DNA of 12,932 bases from assembly GCA_043811795.1 (NCBI GenBank), contig JBDRMV010000085.1, positions 1 through 12,932 on the forward strand, in the 5' to 3' direction. Below are positions 11,676-12,932 of the stretch, piece after piece (position 1 is the stretch's first letter; each line of letters opens with the position of its first letter). A program made the translations under genes and the position numbers. The notes under the pieces are model-generated. The model was not told where the DNA came from. It was given only the letters and a program-made list of their open reading frames with translations, and searched no databases. The stretch comes from JBDRMV01 sp043811795 (GTDB lineage Bacteria; CG03).

Positions 11676-12133
11676 GATTTATTGTCAGCCCCCCGCTGTT
11701 TCATTTCTAATTCAAGTTTGTTTTCAGAGGGGTTATAAATCAGTTTAAATCTATTGAGAATATCACGACCAAGTAGAGATGGTATTCGTAATATCTTTAT
11801 CCTGTCTTCTTCATTCATTGATGTGAGGTCATGTTTCAGAAAAAGAATTGGAAATTTGAATTCTAACTTGTCTGCCTCTGTCTTGAAAACTAAAGTTGTA
11901 TCTTCAAATATATAGGTGTCAACAGAACCTCCGACACCGGATAGTTTTTGTGAAGATGGCTTTAACTTTTCATAATCAACTTTTAGGAAGATTGCATCTT
12001 TATCCGAAATGACTGTTTTGCTTGCTCCTGTATCAACTAAAAAGTTAACAACCGCATCTAAAGGTAATTCAGATAATACCAGATGTGCTCGTATAAAAGC
12101 ACAGCCGTCTTTAAAAAAGCCCGGAACAATCAT
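11663..12133 (-). CDS. Retropepsin-like aspartic protease (clan AA)
   Basis: 156 residues with no signal peptide, so probably cytosolic. The catalytic motif is D34 in VNFLVDTGASKTVIS, with a glycine-rich flap GVGGSV at 67-72 and the second conserved segment IPSLLGRDILNRFKLIYNP (117-135). Retropepsin-type enzymes have one catalytic Asp per chain and act as dimers; the single DTGA and the short length fit this. The substrate is unknown. The start ATG (12133) overlaps the stop of the small upstream gene as ATGA, so the two are translated together. Base composition is clearly AT-richer than the flanking genes, suggesting acquisition. Prokaryotic solo retropepsins of this kind are little studied; family call strong, role open. 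Confidence 0.88.
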   Translation of the reverse strand: MIVPGFFKDGCAFIRAHLVLSELPLDAVVNFLVDTGASKTVISDKDAIFLKVDYEKLKPSSQKLSGVGGSVDTYIFEDTTLVFKTEADKLEFKFPILFLKHDLTSMNEEDRIKILRIPSLLGRDILNRFKLIYNPSENKLELEMKQRGADNKSLFI

Positions 12134-12372
12134 AGTATTAAATCAAGCGGCTGGTCAGTAACATACTCAACATATGTAGAGTTAAGGTCAACGCCCTCGC
12201 TTTCTAATTTATCCCTTAGTTTCACAATGTCCTTATCATCACCTGCAAGAGATTCCCGGGATATGGCAACAAACTTTTCATGGTATTTTTTTAAGAGTTG
12301 CTTAAAATGTGACCAATACCATTTTTGATTCTTTTCAAACTGCTTTAAGTGTTCAAGCGGATCTTTACACAT
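12130..12372 (-). CDS. Small DUF5678-like protein, partner of the retropepsin
   Basis: 80 residues, highly charged. The N-terminal half is helical (HLKQFEKNQKWYWSHFKQLLKKY, about 8-30, read in parts). The second half, HEKFVAISRESLAGDDKDIVKLRDKLESEG (31-60, read in parts) followed by TYVEYV, matches the DUF5678 pattern of a short beta strand (yVAi..), a turn, a helix and a final strand. That family is of unknown function. The start is supported by GGAGG 5 nt before the ATG and by a consensus promoter. The gene overlaps the protease gene by ATGA. The protein may bind, guide or be cleaved by the protease (inference from the pairing only). Similarity judged by eye. Confidence 0.72.
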   Translation of the reverse strand: MCKDPLEHLKQFEKNQKWYWSHFKQLLKKYHEKFVAISRESLAGDDKDIVKLRDKLESEGVDLNSTYVEYVTDQPLDLIL

Positions 12373-12410
12373 TTTATCCTCCGTGTTTTCTTACAATTTT
12401 AATTCATATT

Positions 12411-12439
12411 ATTATATCAAATATTTCTGCCAAAGTTAA
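12411..12439 (-). promoter_or_regulatory. Promoter of the DUF5678-like/retropepsin operon
   Basis: The -10 box is TATAAT (12411-12416, exact consensus), with a 17-nt spacer and -35 TTAACT (12434-12439, four of six). The predicted start near 12404 gives a leader of about 31 nt containing the GGAGG site. Confidence 0.7.
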
Positions 12440-12524
12440 AGTGTCCCTTCGAGGATTATGTATCACAAAAAAACTCCTGCCTTTTAAAAGCATATGCCCC
12501 GGGACGACAATGACGAGGCGGCCG

Positions 12525-12932
12525 CTACCTGATAATTGCGATTTTGGTTTTCGCATCGAGCCCGCCGCCTATAATGTGGCAGATGTATATCCCGCTTGAG
12601 ACCTTGTGACCCCTGCCGTTTCTCCCGTCCCAGGGTATTTCATACCACTCGGTTGTGCCCTGTTTTATAGAACCTTCAATTTCCGCCTGCGATAATTTCC
12701 ACGTTTTCACGAGCATCCCGACGCAGTTGTAAATCGCAATCTTAACCGGCGCCGCTGCCCCAAGTTTAAACCTTATGTTTGTCTTGTAAGGCGGCTCCGA
12801 CATTATAAAAGGATTCGGATAATTATTAAAAACCGGAACTTTGTACCCCGACGCCACCGTTCCTTTTATCTGAACCGTCTTCACTTCAACGACGTCCCCG
12901 CCTATGCTGAACCTTATTTCATAATCGCCGTC
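12525..12932 (-). CDS. C-terminal 135 residues of a secreted/surface protein with FlgD-Ig-like domain; 5' end beyond window
   Basis: The frame is open from the window edge to TAG at 12525. The visible part begins DGDYEIRFSIGGD, the end of a repeat of the kind found in FlgD-type and sorting-tail domains. The classical tail follows: VFNNYPNPF (34-42), TNIRFKL (51-57), VKIAIYNCVGMLVKTW (63-78), IPWDGRNGRG (99-108), VSSGIYICHI (111-120) and a final KIAIIR. This Ig-like fold ends many large exported proteins in Bacteroidota-like and candidate-phylum bacteria and often serves in surface sorting. An internal GTG (12884) is not a real start, since the frame and domain continue upstream. No clear terminator follows; the 12440-12524 spacer holds only short palindromes. 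Confidence 0.85.
   Translation of the reverse strand, partial: DGDYEIRFSIGGDVVEVKTVQIKGTVASGYKVPVFNNYPNPFIMSEPPYKTNIRFKLGAAAPVKIAIYNCVGMLVKTWKLSQAEIEGSIKQGTTEWYEIPWDGRNGRGHKVSSGIYICHIIGGGLDAKTKIAIIR

Noticed and set aside
12433..12524. Short minus-strand frame between the FlgD-Ig gene and the protease operon
   Set aside because: About 30 codons from its only ATG, no ribosome-binding site, and it runs over the -35 and -10 of the downstream promoter; no evidence that it is translated.
12309..12599. Plus-strand open frame over the protease-operon promoter and the FlgD-Ig gene end
   Set aside because: It is antisense to two supported genes and a promoter, with no family resemblance or ribosome-binding site.

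Overview
The window reads as chromosomal sequence from an uncultured Gram-negative-type bacterium. Supporting signs are exported envelope proteins (secretin, LolA-like), a bacterial FAS-II cluster, sigma70-type promoters, Shine-Dalgarno sites, and many short palindromic repeats of the kind associated with Y1 (RAYT/IS200-like) transposases. The combination (GTAG-type and GGGTCA-type repeats, PolX, a FlgD-Ig-type sorting tail with an NNYPNPF motif) recalls Omnitrophota/Elusimicrobiota-like lineages. That placement is an inference; no phylogenetic marker is complete here.

Layout. (1) 1-781, minus: 5' part of a DNA polymerase X gene, preceded by tRNA-Arg(GCG). (2) 890-4060, minus: compact fatty-acid operon fabH-fabD-fabF, where each stop codon sits in or beside the next Shine-Dalgarno site. 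It starts from a near-consensus promoter placed so that the transcript should be leaderless. (3) 4092-5069, minus: aldo/keto reductase. (4) 5099-5545: no gene, but three back-to-back large dyads packed with two related repeats. (5) 5609-8310, plus: class A penicillin-binding protein (apparently also leaderless), a GTAG-type stem-loop element, and a DUF2148 Fe-S protein. (6) 8322-8482: a third repeat cluster at the convergent gene junction. (7) 8483-11426, minus: three-gene envelope operon made of a minimal secretin, a LolA-like protein and an arginase-fold protein with a predicted export signal. (8) 11427-11662: promoter plus a second repeat family. (9) 11663-12372, minus: AT-rich two-gene module of a small DUF5678-like protein and a retropepsin-type aspartic protease, overlapping by ATGA, with its own TATAAT promoter. 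(10) 12525-12932, minus: C-terminus of a large surface or secreted protein ending in a FlgD-Ig-like domain.

How the genes work together. FabD loads malonyl groups on ACP, FabH starts chains and FabF elongates them; acpP and fabG are missing from their usual place between fabD and fabF. The PBP builds peptidoglycan. The secretin, LolA-like and arginase-like proteins all carry export signals and look like one envelope-directed unit of unknown function. The least explained parts are that operon, the DUF5678-like/retropepsin pair, and the nested repeat structures with their conserved mismatch and one covarying position.
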